From contig NZ_JADEXD010000057.1 of the NCBI RefSeq assembly GCF_015207285.1, forward strand, positions 1 to 34,160: a stretch of 34,160 bases of DNA. Reading direction: 5' to 3'. Below, piece by piece: positions 22,865-30,919 of the stretch; the stretch's first letter is position 1, and each line of letters begins with the position of its first letter. A program made the position numbers and the translations under genes. The notes beneath the pieces were generated by a model. It ran no database searches, was not told where the DNA came from, and saw nothing but the letters and a program-made list of their open reading frames with translations. The DNA is from Tychonema sp. LEGE 07203 (GTDB lineage Bacteria; Cyanobacteriota; Cyanobacteriia; Cyanobacteriales; Microcoleaceae).

Positions 22865-22890
22865 AAAAACAGCCCGCGCGGGCTGTTTTT
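22865..22890. terminator. Bidirectional rho-independent terminator
   Basis: A perfect 26-bp palindrome centred on CCCGCGCGGG, with A-run and T-run at opposite ends, between the convergent YiaA/B and ferredoxin genes. Either direction of transcription yields a GC-rich stem followed by U residues. Confidence 0.8.
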
Positions 22891-22919
22891 GTTGAGCTTG
22901 ATGGGAAAACCTGCGGATT

Positions 22920-23387
22920 TCAATGGCTACCTTTAAACTTACGATCGCCCTTAGTCTTTCGACGCTGGCGAACACCGGCCTGAACGGTTGCCAAATCCAC
23001 CGGAAAACCAACGACAGGAATCACCTGATCCTGGCGTTCTTCTTCCAGATTCTTGAGTTCGGTGTAGTCAACCCAGTGAATGCAATTTACCGGACAAGTG
23101 TCCATCGCCTCAGCAATCAACTCTTCAGAATCACCGTCTTGTCGGACTACGCGCGATCGTCCGTAATCCGGCTCAATGTAGAAAGTATTGCGAGCAACAT
23201 GAGCGCAGTGCTTGCAGCCAATGCAGGTAATCTCATCAACATAGACACCTTTTTGGCGAAACACACCGCCCAATTCCGGTTCCAAACCAGAGCGATCCGG
23301 TGCATCCCGCAAAAATCCGCCCAACTCCGGCTCTAAACCAGAGCGGTTATCGATACTGTCTGTTTGGAATGGAGAAAGATCCGACAT
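22920..23387 (-). CDS. [4Fe-4S] ferredoxin with duplicated N-terminal motif
   Basis: 155 residues. Single-cluster ferredoxin motifs: C55, C58 and C61 in CIGCKHC, and CPVNC with C98 as likely fourth ligand (C102 extra). This matches the cyanobacterial ferredoxin that lies downstream of Ycf35. N-terminal oddity: the decapeptide RSGLEPELGG occurs twice, at residues 15-24 and 32-41, separated by seven residues. This is an in-frame duplication also visible in the DNA. The C-terminal 40 residues are basic (RQRRKTKGDRKFKGSH). Third gene of the DUF2997-Ycf35-ferredoxin operon. Role in electron transfer is inferred; the partner is unknown. Confidence 0.85.
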   Translation of the reverse strand: MSDLSPFQTDSIDNRSGLEPELGGFLRDAPDRSGLEPELGGVFRQKGVYVDEITCIGCKHCAHVARNTFYIEPDYGRSRVVRQDGDSEELIAEAMDTCPVNCIHWVDYTELKNLEEERQDQVIPVVGFPVDLATVQAGVRQRRKTKGDRKFKGSH

Positions 23388-23554
23388 TTACACCTCTTCC
23401 AATATATAAATAAGCCCGCCGGCGCGGACTTCGATCGAACCAGATGGTAACAATCTCGATCGACTCGTTGAAGTCTTCGGACTTGAGTCCTTTGTTACCC
23501 CAATCGCCAGCAAGGACTTGCATTTGTGACTGACTCTGAACAATTTGTCAACTC

Positions 23555-23941
23555 TTAAGCGCACCAGCGCTGAACCACCAAGCGGATCGAGCCGTCTTGA
23601 TTTTGCTTTTGCTCAGAAACTTGGAAGCCCTGCTTAGCGCTTTCATTTACCACAGTATGGTAAGCGTAGCGCTGAGTCACCTTGTTCAGAAAACGGTCTA
23701 CAGACCAAGCTTGCTGCCAAAATTGGAGATCCGCCACCAATTCATACTCAGTCCCGTTCCAGCTAAAACCTACGTCGTAGCCGTTTTCTTGCTCGATTAC
23801 AACCTCAGCGGTGCTGGTGAGGCCGCGATAGCCGCGCACCTCAGTCGGGCCCGACTTCCAGTCGATACCCAAATCAGTTAAAGCAGCTTCCAAAGAATTC
23901 AAATTGCGGATCTGGGTCTTAATTTGGCTAAAGTGTGACAT
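23555..23941 (-). CDS. ycf35: Ycf35 homolog (DUF1257)
   Basis: 128 residues, MSHFSQIKTQIRNLNSLEAA at the start, RGYRGLTSTAEVVIEQENGY in the middle and YAYHTVVNESAKQGFQVSEQ near the end. These are the hallmark blocks of Ycf35/DUF1257, conserved in cyanobacteria and some plastids. Biochemical function is not established. Middle gene of the operon: DUF2997 lies 40 bp upstream and the ferredoxin 167 bp downstream. The conserved association points to a joint, probably redox-related, role. Confidence 0.92.
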   Translation of the reverse strand: MSHFSQIKTQIRNLNSLEAALTDLGIDWKSGPTEVRGYRGLTSTAEVVIEQENGYDVGFSWNGTEYELVADLQFWQQAWSVDRFLNKVTQRYAYHTVVNESAKQGFQVSEQKQNQDGSIRLVVQRWCA

Positions 23942-23981
23942 GGTGATTCCAAAAAAATTTAAGTGAACTCAACAAAAAAGA

Positions 23982-24191
23982 TTACCAATCGCTAAAAGCC
24001 ACTTGGGCCGTCGCTTCGGCTGGCTGATTGAGCGCTTGCGCGAAATATTCAGATGTTGACTCTTGATGAAGCACCACACCGAGCTGGGCTTCAATTGCAG
24101 CAGTTACCTCAGCGCAGGAAGCACCGACAATGCCGGTGACTGTTTCCTGTACGCGGCCATCTGGATAAATCACAAACTCTAGTGTTTCCAT
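23982..24191 (-). CDS. DUF2997 family protein
   Basis: 69 residues, METLEFVIYPDGRVQETVTG then VGASCAEVTAAIEAQLG. The start pattern (E-F-x-I-x-x-D-G-x-V) and the conserved C in G-A-S-C are diagnostic of DUF2997, a short family almost always encoded beside Ycf35 in cyanobacteria. First gene of the trio. The C-terminus (FAQALNQPAEATAQVAFSDW) is poorly conserved. Confidence 0.85.
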   Translation of the reverse strand: METLEFVIYPDGRVQETVTGIVGASCAEVTAAIEAQLGVVLHQESTSEYFAQALNQPAEATAQVAFSDW

Positions 24192-24553
24192 AATCCGGGC
24201 TGACTGAATTAAGAACGATGAAATGCAGACACCGACGCCAGCAAGCCTGGTACGATGCCTCCTGAAGTCGATTCTTGAGAGTTGGCTGACTCGCCACTAT
24301 ATCAATTTTGACGAATTGATAGGTTTTGAGTCACAACTTAACAGAACTTATTAATAGGTAGGAGCAATACGTCAGTGTTATGTAAAGTTTCGCGTAGATC
24401 GTGACATCAGTCAAGTCGATGGATTTGAGATTTGAGATTTTAGATTGAGGAAGAAGGCAGAAAAAAGAGGGATGAACCGCAGAGGGCGCTCTTGGCGCAG
24501 AGGGAAGAAGGCAGAAGGTAAGAGGCAAAAGTATAAATTCCCCATCTCGCCCT
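24192..24553. other. Intergenic region upstream of the DUF2997 operon
   Basis: 362 bp without a credible gene. It must hold the leftward promoter of the DUF2997-Ycf35-ferredoxin operon. The right part contains degenerate GATTTGA repeats near 24421-24447. It also contains AACCGCAGAGGGCGC and GGCGCAGAGGGAAGAAGGCAG near 24475-24515, related to the core of the MITE-like family but without its ends. No conclusive promoter motif was identified. Confidence 0.55.
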
Positions 24554-25408
24554 CTAATTCTCTCTGGGGTCTAAAATGTCTCGCAGGCCGTCGCCTAAAA
24601 GGTTGAAACCCAGAACAATCAAGGTAATCAGCAAACCGGGAAACACAATAGTCCAAGGAGATGAAAGAGCGTATCCGCCTTTGAAAGCATCGGAAAGCAT
24701 TGTCCCCAACTCCGGGGCGGGCGGCTGCGCGCCCAAACCGAGAAAACCTAAACCGGCGGCTTCTAGGGTGGCTGTACCAATTGAAAGAGTTGCTTGTACA
24801 ACTAGAGGCGCGAGACTTCCGGGCAAAATGTGGCGAAAAATAATCCGCAAGTCGCAGGCGCCCAAGGCTTTGACTGCTAAGACAAATTCTTGTTCTCGCA
24901 GCGACAGCACCATACTGCGGGCGAGGCGGATGTAAATGGGAATTTGCACGAGGCTGACGGCGATAATTACGCTTTGCAGGCTCGGCCCGGTGACGGTGAC
25001 AAGGGCGATCGCCAGTAAGATCGAAGGAAACGCTAGCAAAATATCCGCCAAGGTGCCGATCGCAATTTCCAGCAACCCCCGAAAATAGCCGGCCACCAGC
25101 CCCAAAACCGCTCCTACAAATAACCCCGCACTCACAGAAACCAGGCTCGCAAGCAAAGATATCCCCAATCCGTGCCACACCCGCACCAACAAATCTCGCC
25201 CCAAACCGTCGGTGCCGAACCAGTGTTGAGCGCTAGGAGCCACTAATCGGGATAAATAATCTCGATCGACTGCAGCATCGTAGGGGTGAAGCAGGGGAGC
25301 TAACAGTGCCGAAAAAACCAGCGCTACGGTCAAAATTAAGCCAATTTTTCCCGAGGTCGATCGGCTAAATCGCTGCCAAGCTGGCTGTGAAAATAGTGAG
25401 ATATTCAT
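24554..25408 (-). CDS. ABC transporter permease, DppC/OppC type
   Basis: 284 residues from MNISLFSQPAW. The frame extends to 25681, but that would run through the divergent M16 gene and its leader. An N-terminal OppC-like segment (KIGLILTVALVFSALLAPLL, then HWFGTDGLGRDLLVRVWHG) is followed by five further membrane helices. The BPD_transp_1 EAA loop reads VLAVKALGACDLRIIFRHIL. The C-terminus has GDGLRDILDPRE, the family signature. This is one of two inner-membrane subunits of a dipeptide, oligopeptide or nickel importer. No partner permease, ATPase or binding protein is within the window. Confidence 0.93.
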   Translation of the reverse strand: MNISLFSQPAWQRFSRSTSGKIGLILTVALVFSALLAPLLHPYDAAVDRDYLSRLVAPSAQHWFGTDGLGRDLLVRVWHGLGISLLASLVSVSAGLFVGAVLGLVAGYFRGLLEIAIGTLADILLAFPSILLAIALVTVTGPSLQSVIIAVSLVQIPIYIRLARSMVLSLREQEFVLAVKALGACDLRIIFRHILPGSLAPLVVQATLSIGTATLEAAGLGFLGLGAQPPAPELGTMLSDAFKGGYALSSPWTIVFPGLLITLIVLGFNLLGDGLRDILDPREN

Positions 25409-25508
25409 AGATCGATCGCGCACCAGTTCTCGCGCCAGATGGTGGATGTTAGATGTTTTTTTGTAAAGACCTTTAAGATATAAAAGAAAAGGTAAATTTA
25501 AAACCGCA

Positions 25509-26837
25509 ATGACATCAACCCTACTCAAAACCTCCGCCCGATCGCCCCTCAACGCCCCAACAGTCCGCCATTTCCCCAACGGTCTGACAGTTATAGCCGA
25601 ACACTTACCAGTCGATGCCGTCAACCTCAGCGTGTGGATGAATTTAGGCTCAGCCGTCGAATCCGACGAAATCAACGGCATGGCTCACTTTTTAGAACAC
25701 ATGATTTTTAAAGGAACTCCCAGCATCAAAAGCGGAGAATTTGAGCGGGCGATCGAGCAGCGCGGTGCTGTCACCAATGCCGCCACCGGCCAAGATTACA
25801 CTAACTATTACATCACCACAGCCCCTAAAGATTTTGCTGAACTAGCTCCCCTACAAGTCGATGTCTTGCTCAACGCCAGCATTCCCGACGACGCTTTCGA
25901 GCGGGAACGGCTGGTAGTATTGGAAGAAATCAGACGATCGGAAGACAATCCGCGCCGGCGCACCTATCAGCGATCGATGCAATTAGCCTTTGAAGTCCTG
26001 CCCTACAAGCGACCGGTATTAGGCCCGACTGCCGTCATCGAACAGCTTACCGCCCAACAAATGCGCGATTTCCACAGCAGCCGATATCAGCCTGGGGCGA
26101 TGACAGCCGTCGCTGTAGGTAATTTGCCAGTCGAGAGGCTCATAGAAATTGTCGCAGACAGTTTTGCCGCCAAAAGCACAGCACAAAATAGCCCCATAAA
26201 TTTGCCAGATGCCGGCAACTTTCAGCCAGAATCCGAAATTCTCAACTACGGCAAAGAATCGCCGTTTACCGAAACAGTCCGCCGCGAATTTGTAGACTCT
26301 GCACTCCAGCAAGCCCGACTGATCGTGATGTGGCGAGTACCCGGTTTGCTGGAAATGTCCGAAACCTACGCCCTAGACGTTTTGGCGACAATCTTGGGCC
26401 ACGGCCGCACAACTCGCTTGGTGAAGGAGTTGCGCGAAGAAAGAGGGCTAGTTTCGTCAATTTCCGTCAGCAACATGACTCAGCGGCTGGGGGGAGTATT
26501 CTCGATTTCAGCTAAACTAGGGACAGAAAACTTGGAAGCAGTCGAATCAGCGATCGTCGGACACCTCCGCACTCTGCAAACCGAACTGGTGACAGATGCC
26601 GAAATTTCCCGCATCCGCACGCAAGTAGCCAATCGGTTTGTGTTTAGCAATGAAACTCCCAGCGATCGAGCAAGTTTGTACGGTTACTATCATTCAATGC
26701 TAGGAGATATCGCTCCCGCACTCAACTATGCAGCCTGCATCCAAGCTATAACAGCGCAGGATATCCGGGAAGCCGCCGTCAAATATCTGTCTCCCGACGC
26801 GATGGGGGTTGTGGTAATTCGCCCCGAAGCAGCATAA
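25509..26837 (+). CDS. M16-family zinc peptidase (processing peptidase-like)
   Basis: 442 residues. The inverted zinc motif HFLEH (H60, E63, H64) lies in the canonical context GSAVESDEINGMAHFLEHMI. The downstream metal ligand Glu is in RLVVLEEIRRSEDNP. The inactive second domain has VMWRVPGLLEMSETYALDVL and ILGHGRTTRLVKELREERGL, typical of bacterial M16B proteins. Such proteins degrade or process short peptides and often function as heterodimers with an inactive homolog; no such partner is adjacent, though it may lie outside. Divergent from the permease gene with a 100-bp gap. Confidence 0.93.
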   Translation: MTSTLLKTSARSPLNAPTVRHFPNGLTVIAEHLPVDAVNLSVWMNLGSAVESDEINGMAHFLEHMIFKGTPSIKSGEFERAIEQRGAVTNAATGQDYTNYYITTAPKDFAELAPLQVDVLLNASIPDDAFERERLVVLEEIRRSEDNPRRRTYQRSMQLAFEVLPYKRPVLGPTAVIEQLTAQQMRDFHSSRYQPGAMTAVAVGNLPVERLIEIVADSFAAKSTAQNSPINLPDAGNFQPESEILNYGKESPFTETVRREFVDSALQQARLIVMWRVPGLLEMSETYALDVLATILGHGRTTRLVKELREERGLVSSISVSNMTQRLGGVFSISAKLGTENLEAVESAIVGHLRTLQTELVTDAEISRIRTQVANRFVFSNETPSDRASLYGYYHSMLGDIAPALNYAACIQAITAQDIREAAVKYLSPDAMGVVVIRPEAA

Positions 26838-26900
26838 TTCCGATTTCCTTCTAAACCAGACAATCGTTTCTTTGCCAAGCTAGGAAGAGTTCCAAATGCA

Positions 26901-26928
26901 CAAAGATGGTAAGCCGCCACCATCTTTG
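26901..26928. terminator. Hairpin after the M16 gene
   Basis: CAAAGATGG and CCATCTTTG form a 9-bp stem around a 10-base loop, about 65 bp after the stop. There is no clear T-run, so it is only a possible transcript end. Confidence 0.4.
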
Positions 26929-27081
26929 ATTTGAGAATACTCCGTGAAGTTCGATCGCCTGTCGCCTTGAAGCTTTTGTATCGAATCATGAATACAAAAC
27001 CTTTAATGTACGGGCGATCGGTAAAATTGCCGTAAATTTCTGAGAATATAAGCTTGGAATCATTGAAGTGCACAGGGAAGC

Positions 27082-28110
27082 ATGAAATTACAAAACTTTC
27101 TCAACTCAAAAATTAGGTACGATGCCAAAGCAATCGCTGCTGACGACCAACTCAGCCGCCAAATTCAAAGCCGCCTCATCGATCTGGGTTTACTGAAACC
27201 TCCCGTAGACGGCATTTTTGGCCCTCTTTCTACCGCCGCCCTCCACCGATTTCAAACCTTGATGAAGTGCGGCGAACCGGGTTTTTTGGGAGCAATCACA
27301 GCCAAAAAGCTGATCGAAACCAAAACAACGGACATTCCCACACCTCGCCCGATCCTAAAAACGACCAGAGACACTATTTTTAAATCAAAACCCCTAGCGT
27401 CTTCTCAACTTCAGGACTCAGAAAAACAAGTAATTCCAGCGGGAAAAGAGTTTGAACTCCTGGCTTTTGTTCCAATTCGCGGCCACATCAGAGTTGCTCT
27501 CCGCAACCAGTCTTTCAAAAATTCAGGAATTTGGTATGTTTACGGAGGACACGCTCAAGTTACTTTAGACGGCGTTTTGCTTTATCCCAAACCGAATCCG
27601 CCAACTGTCAGACTTGGCATTCCTTATCGATCGCAATTAGATAATTTTTACAACCCTACGGGTGCTTGCAACGTAACTTCCATAGCGATGTGTCTGGACT
27701 TTTTGAGAGTGCCGCGGCGCAATAGAACCGGACAATATGAAGACGAACTTTACGAATATGCGATCTCCAAAGGTTACAGTCGCTGGGATCCCTACGATTT
27801 GGCAAAAATTGTTAGAGATTACGGCGCTCAAGATTACTATACCGAGAATGCAACTATTGATGACGTTCAAGATTGGCTGGCAAGCGGAAATCCCGCTGTC
27901 ATCCACGGATACTTCACGTCTTTCGGTCACATTATAGTTGCTGCGGGCTACGACAGCGAGGGATTCTTCGTTCACGATCCCTATGGCGAGTGGTTCCCCA
28001 GCGGCTACGATACAAGTGTCAGCGGTGCCTACTTGCACTATTCCTATCGTTTAATCCGCAGCGTTTGTATGCCTGACGGAGATTTTTGGGTGCATTTTAT
28101 CTCGAAGTAA
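27082..28110 (+). CDS. Peptidoglycan-binding and C39-like cysteine peptidase protein
   Basis: 342 residues. Residues about 27-75 are a PG_binding_1 domain (IQSRLIDLGLLKPPVDGIFG through LSTAALHRFQTL). The C-terminal half is a C39_2-like papain fold: Q185 in PYRSQLDN, C196 in PTGACNVTSIAM, H283 in TSFGHIIVAAGYD and D299 in HDPYGEW form a plausible oxyanion Gln and catalytic triad. No signal peptide is evident, so its location is uncertain. It could cleave peptide cross-links in the wall or act on exported peptides. A linker of about 100 residues (79-175) carries beta-strand-like segments of unknown role. Confidence 0.8.
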   Translation: MKLQNFLNSKIRYDAKAIAADDQLSRQIQSRLIDLGLLKPPVDGIFGPLSTAALHRFQTLMKCGEPGFLGAITAKKLIETKTTDIPTPRPILKTTRDTIFKSKPLASSQLQDSEKQVIPAGKEFELLAFVPIRGHIRVALRNQSFKNSGIWYVYGGHAQVTLDGVLLYPKPNPPTVRLGIPYRSQLDNFYNPTGACNVTSIAMCLDFLRVPRRNRTGQYEDELYEYAISKGYSRWDPYDLAKIVRDYGAQDYYTENATIDDVQDWLASGNPAVIHGYFTSFGHIIVAAGYDSEGFFVHDPYGEWFPSGYDTSVSGAYLHYSYRLIRSVCMPDGDFWVHFISK

Positions 28111-28127
28111 TTTGGCATTGGGCATCG

Positions 28128-28156
28128 AGAATTGGGAATTGGGAATTGGGAATTGA
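28128..28156. repeat. GAATTGG tandem array
   Basis: About four tandem GAATTGG units just after the C39-like gene. Simple repeat related to the CCAATTC array at 17540-17582 on the other strand. Confidence 0.75.
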
Positions 28157-28210
28157 GCGTTAAAAATTGGGAATTAATTATTAGTTATTCACAGGACTAA
28201 ATAACCAATA

Positions 28211-28313
28211 ATATCAAATTTGGTAGCATCAGAATTGCCGCTCTCTCTTCTCTTTCTCTGTGCTCTCTGTGTTCTCTGCGGTTAAATTCTTCTGATGCAA
28301 TTATAATTGATAT
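28211..28313. repeat. MITE-like palindromic element (ATATCAA...GATAT family)
   Basis: ATATCAAATTTGGTAGCATCAGAA on the left pairs with TTCTGATGCAATTATAATTGATAT on the right. The interior holds TCTGTGCTCTCTGTGTTCTC and GGTTAAAT. Best-preserved ends of the four copies. Confidence 0.78.
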
Positions 28314-28326
28314 AACAATAGCGAGG

Positions 28327-28389
28327 AGGAGACGGCAATGCCGTTTCCCTACCCTAATTAATTGTAGGGAAACGGCATTGCCGTCTCCT
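28327..28389. repeat. Long perfect hairpin (26-bp arms)
   Basis: AGGAGACGGCAATGCCGTTT and six more bases run to 28352. Their exact reverse complement occupies 28364-28389, with an 11-base AT-rich loop between. The position between convergent C39-like and nadC genes suits a bidirectional transcript stop, but the arm length and perfect identity point to a recently mobile palindrome. Confidence 0.8.
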
Positions 28390-28400
28390 GATATCAGTAA

Positions 28401-29261
28401 CTAACTATTAATTTTCATGCTCAAATCCAGCCAAGCCGATCGCGTAATTGGAGCACTCGTAGAAATATAATCAACTCCGGTTTCCGCCACACTCCGAATA
28501 GTTTCTAAAGTCACATTCCCAGACGCTTCAATTTTTACCCGATCGCTCTTTTCGCGAATTATGGCCACAGCCTGCCGCATTAAGTCAAAGGACATATTGT
28601 CTAACATGATAATATCCGCCTTGTGCTGCAATGCTGTCTGGACTTCGGCGAGAGTTTCGGTTTCGACTTCGATTGTCAGCGGATAGGGGATAGAATTGCG
28701 AATTAGGGCGATCGCCTCCGCAATTCCCCCAGCCGCCGCAATGTGATTGTCTTTCACCATCACCGCGTCATCCAATCCCATCCGGTGATTCCAAGCGCCG
28801 CCGATTTGAGTTGCGTATTTTTCCAACAATCTCAATCCCGGTGTTGTCTTGCGCGTATCCACCAATTGCACGGGCAAATCGGCAATTTTGTCAACATATT
28901 TTCGAGTTAAAGTAGCGATGCCGCTCAAACGCATTGCCAAGTTTAATGCTACTCTTTCTCCGGTTAACAGCGCATCGAAATTGCCGGAAATTTCGGCAAT
29001 TACTTCTCCTTTTGCGCACAGTTTCCCTTCGGGTACTTGGGGAATGAAACTGAGGCTGCTGTCTAAAAGTTTAAATGTGCGATCGGCGATCGGCAATCCG
29101 GCTATGACTCCCGCTTCTTTGACAATCCATTTAGCAGTACCCTGGATGCTGTTTGCGGGGAATAAGGCTGATGTTGTGCGATCGCCCCTACCGATATCTT
29201 CTAGCAGCCAGTCGTGCAGTAGGGAGTCTAAAACTATCCAAGGTGGCAATATTGCTGTCAT
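28401..29261 (-). CDS. nadC: Nicotinate-nucleotide pyrophosphorylase (carboxylating)
   Basis: 286 residues, typical length for quinolinate phosphoribosyltransferase. Motifs in order: LLEDIGRGDRTTSALFP, SGIATLTRKYVDKI, DTRKTTPGLRLLEKYATQIG, GGAWNHRMGLDDAVMVKDNH, IEVETETLAEVQTALQ and IKIEASGNVTLE-like (VKIEASGNVTLETIRSVAET). It converts quinolinate and PRPP to nicotinate mononucleotide in de novo NAD synthesis. Single gene. A REP-like repeat lies directly upstream at 29307-29371. Confidence 0.96.
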   Translation of the reverse strand: MTAILPPWIVLDSLLHDWLLEDIGRGDRTTSALFPANSIQGTAKWIVKEAGVIAGLPIADRTFKLLDSSLSFIPQVPEGKLCAKGEVIAEISGNFDALLTGERVALNLAMRLSGIATLTRKYVDKIADLPVQLVDTRKTTPGLRLLEKYATQIGGAWNHRMGLDDAVMVKDNHIAAAGGIAEAIALIRNSIPYPLTIEVETETLAEVQTALQHKADIIMLDNMSFDLMRQAVAIIREKSDRVKIEASGNVTLETIRSVAETGVDYISTSAPITRSAWLDLSMKINS

Positions 29262-29306
29262 GTTTTTGTCGGTTGTTATATCAATAGGAATTACGCATCA
29301 AAACCC

Positions 29307-29371
29307 AAGAAACCGGGTTTTTGCCAGAGAATCGGGCTGTAACAAAGTATCTCGGAAAAAACCCGGTTTCT
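29307..29371. repeat. REP-like palindrome (AAACCGGGTTT family, copy 2)
   Basis: AAGAAACCGGGTTTTT at the left, AAAAAACCCGGTTTCT at the right, with GTATCTCGGA in the spacer. Same layout as copies at 5106-5170 and 30956-31025. Located in the leader of nadC. Confidence 0.8.
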
Positions 29372-29555
29372 GACTACCCGTGCGTTTGGGACTGCTATTA
29401 GAAACAATAGTCGATCGGCTAATTTTCGGCAAGTTGCAGAATGATGTTGGTGTGAGTGCGATTTTGGGCGATCGCACTACATAATCAGCTATTCTGTTGC
29501 TGACCTTGGGTTTTGGTGGTTTAATGGACTAGATGGGCGATCGCGAGCAGAAACC

Positions 29556-29784
29556 ATGATACAGCCAGTCATTTTAGAAAAATTAGCAGAACACCCTGAG
29601 TCTCTTCAGACAGAAGTGCTTCATTATATTGAATTTTTGATTGAAAAGTAGGCTAAAAAACTCAACTCAAGAAAAGCCGACACAGAAGCGTCGTGTTGCC
29701 GAAAAAATAAAAGGAATGTTTGTTCTACCGCTACCTGATGACTTTGATTAGCCGCTTGAGGATATGAAGGAATATAGGTCATGA
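29556..29784 (+). pseudogene. Broken DUF2281 antitoxin gene
   Basis: MIQPVILEKLAEHPESLQTE and VLHYIEFLIEK match the intact DUF2281 protein at 29850-30071, then a TAG replaces the next codon. Past a frameshift, KIKGMFVLPLPDDFD and, after another TAG, PLEDMKEYRS continue the family C-terminus, ending at the TGA of 29782-29784. At least two nonsense changes and one slip, so it is a pseudogene. Confidence 0.75.
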
Positions 29785-29820
29785 ATATATTACTAATTAG
29801 ATGCTAATGCTTTGATATAG
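29781..29820 (+). pseudogene. 5' remnant of a PIN-domain (VapC-like) toxin
   Basis: The ATG overlaps the antitoxin pseudogene's TGA (ATGA). With one base removed, the sequence reads MNILL then DANALI, the strand and catalytic Asp that open VapC/PIN toxins. It stops at once and the rest of the gene is absent; the next antitoxin's leader follows directly. Confidence 0.5.
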
Positions 29821-29849
29821 CTAATCTTGAATTTAAAGGAGACTAAAAA

Positions 29850-30071
29850 ATGATGATAGAAACTGCCATCTTAAAAAATCTCGAAAAATTGCCTGAATCT
29901 GTCAAACAGGCAGTTCTTGACTATATAGAATTTCGAGTAAGCCGATACGCCCAAGAGGCTCCTAAAACGGAAAAAGCTGCCAAGCGAGGCGGACTTGAAA
30001 TTTGGAAAGGTAAAATCTGGATGTCTGATGATTTTGATGAACCTCTCGAAGATTTAAAAGATTATATGTGA
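29850..30071 (+). CDS. DUF2281-family antitoxin
   Basis: 73 residues; a start at the second Met is equally possible, and GGAG is at about 29838. MMIETAILKNLEKLPESVKQ and AVLDYIEFRVSRYAQ are the DUF2281 signature, with the acidic tail FDEPLEDLKDY. These proteins are cognate antitoxins of PIN toxins. The toxin start follows 2 bp after the stop but is truncated after 20 codons by an IS element. This would be an antitoxin without its toxin. Confidence 0.8.
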   Translation: MMIETAILKNLEKLPESVKQAVLDYIEFRVSRYAQEAPKTEKAAKRGGLEIWKGKIWMSDDFDEPLEDLKDYM

Positions 30072-30073
30072 AC

Positions 30074-30136
30074 ATGAATATTCTACTGGATACCCATACT
30101 TTTCTCTGGTACTTGGAAGACAGTAAACAATGGTAG
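30074..30136 (+). pseudogene. PIN-domain toxin truncated by IS1-family element
   Basis: MNILLDTHTFLWYLEDSKQW is the unmistakable N-terminus of a VapC-type PIN toxin: D6 is the first catalytic acid, followed by H-x-x-x-W-x-L. The stop codon TAG is formed by the first bases of the inserted element. The remainder of the toxin is not found on the far side of the element, so a deletion accompanied or followed insertion. Confidence 0.8.
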
Positions 30137-30200
30137 TCCTGCATAGCAAGGAAAAAGTGTTATAATTTTATTCTTTATAACCTACCTTGAATTTTAGCTG

Positions 30201-30449
30201 ATGAACTGTCCCAAGTGTCACTCTGAATACATCTTGAAAAATGGTCGCACTCAGCGATGGCAAGCAAAATTTTAAATGTCGAGATTGTGGAAGACAATTT
30301 GTCATGACTCCCAGGCACCAACCGATTGCAGAAGCAACAAAAAAGTTGATCGATCGACTTTTATTAGAAAAGATATCTCTAGCTGGGATTGTGAGGGCGA
30401 CTGGGGTTTCGGAACGGTGGTTGCAATACTATGTGTTTAGAAAAAATTA
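30201..30449 (+). pseudogene. InsA-like N-terminal part of IS1-family transposase (frameshifted)
   Basis: The frame from 30201 gives MNCPKCHSEYILKNGRTQR. A shift at about 30258 then joins the frame GKQNFKCRDCGRQFV, completing the CPKC / CRDC zinc ribbon typical of IS1 InsA. A helix-turn-helix (LAGIVRATGVSERWLQYYV) follows, ending at 30449. The one-base insertion breaks it. Confidence 0.8.
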
Positions 30450-30919
30450 GGAGCTGTAAAAAGACAAGTAGAAGTAAAGTCAAAAAAAAGGGGAAACTAA
30501 TAATTCAATGTGATGAGATGCAGTCATTCATTTGTTGGCAATAAGGATAACAAGCAGTGGATTTGGCCGGCAATTGATGCATCTACCCTCATAAATTGTA
30601 GGAGTATATATTGGCAAAATAGATCGAGCTGGTGTTCAAGGATTATGGGACTATTTGCCACCAGTTCCAGAGTCAATGTGCCGCAAGTTATACAGACTTT
30701 TGGAGTGCCTATAGAATAGTTTTTCCTCAAAAAAGACACAAGGCAGTAGGAAAGGAGACTAATCGGACAAACTATATAGAAAGATTTAATAATACGATGA
30801 GACAAAGAATATCTCGATTGGTGAGAAAAACTCTTTCATTTTCCCAAAAACTCTCCAATCATCTGGGGGCTATTTTGTATTTTATTCATGAGTATAACGC
30901 CAGTTTATCTATCAATTAA
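30450..30919 (+). pseudogene. IS1-family DDE transposase, multiply interrupted
   Basis: IQCDEMQSFI retains the first catalytic Asp context. Several stops and slips follow, then SYTDFWSAYRIVFPQKRHKA (second Asp) and NYIERFNNTMRQRISRLVRK with the final Glu, ending FIHEYNASLSIN. Not translatable as one protein. Confidence 0.8.

Noticed and set aside
24411-25178. 255-residue minus-strand frame inside the permease region
   Set aside because: Shifted shadow of the DppC-type permease with no membrane-protein pattern of its own.
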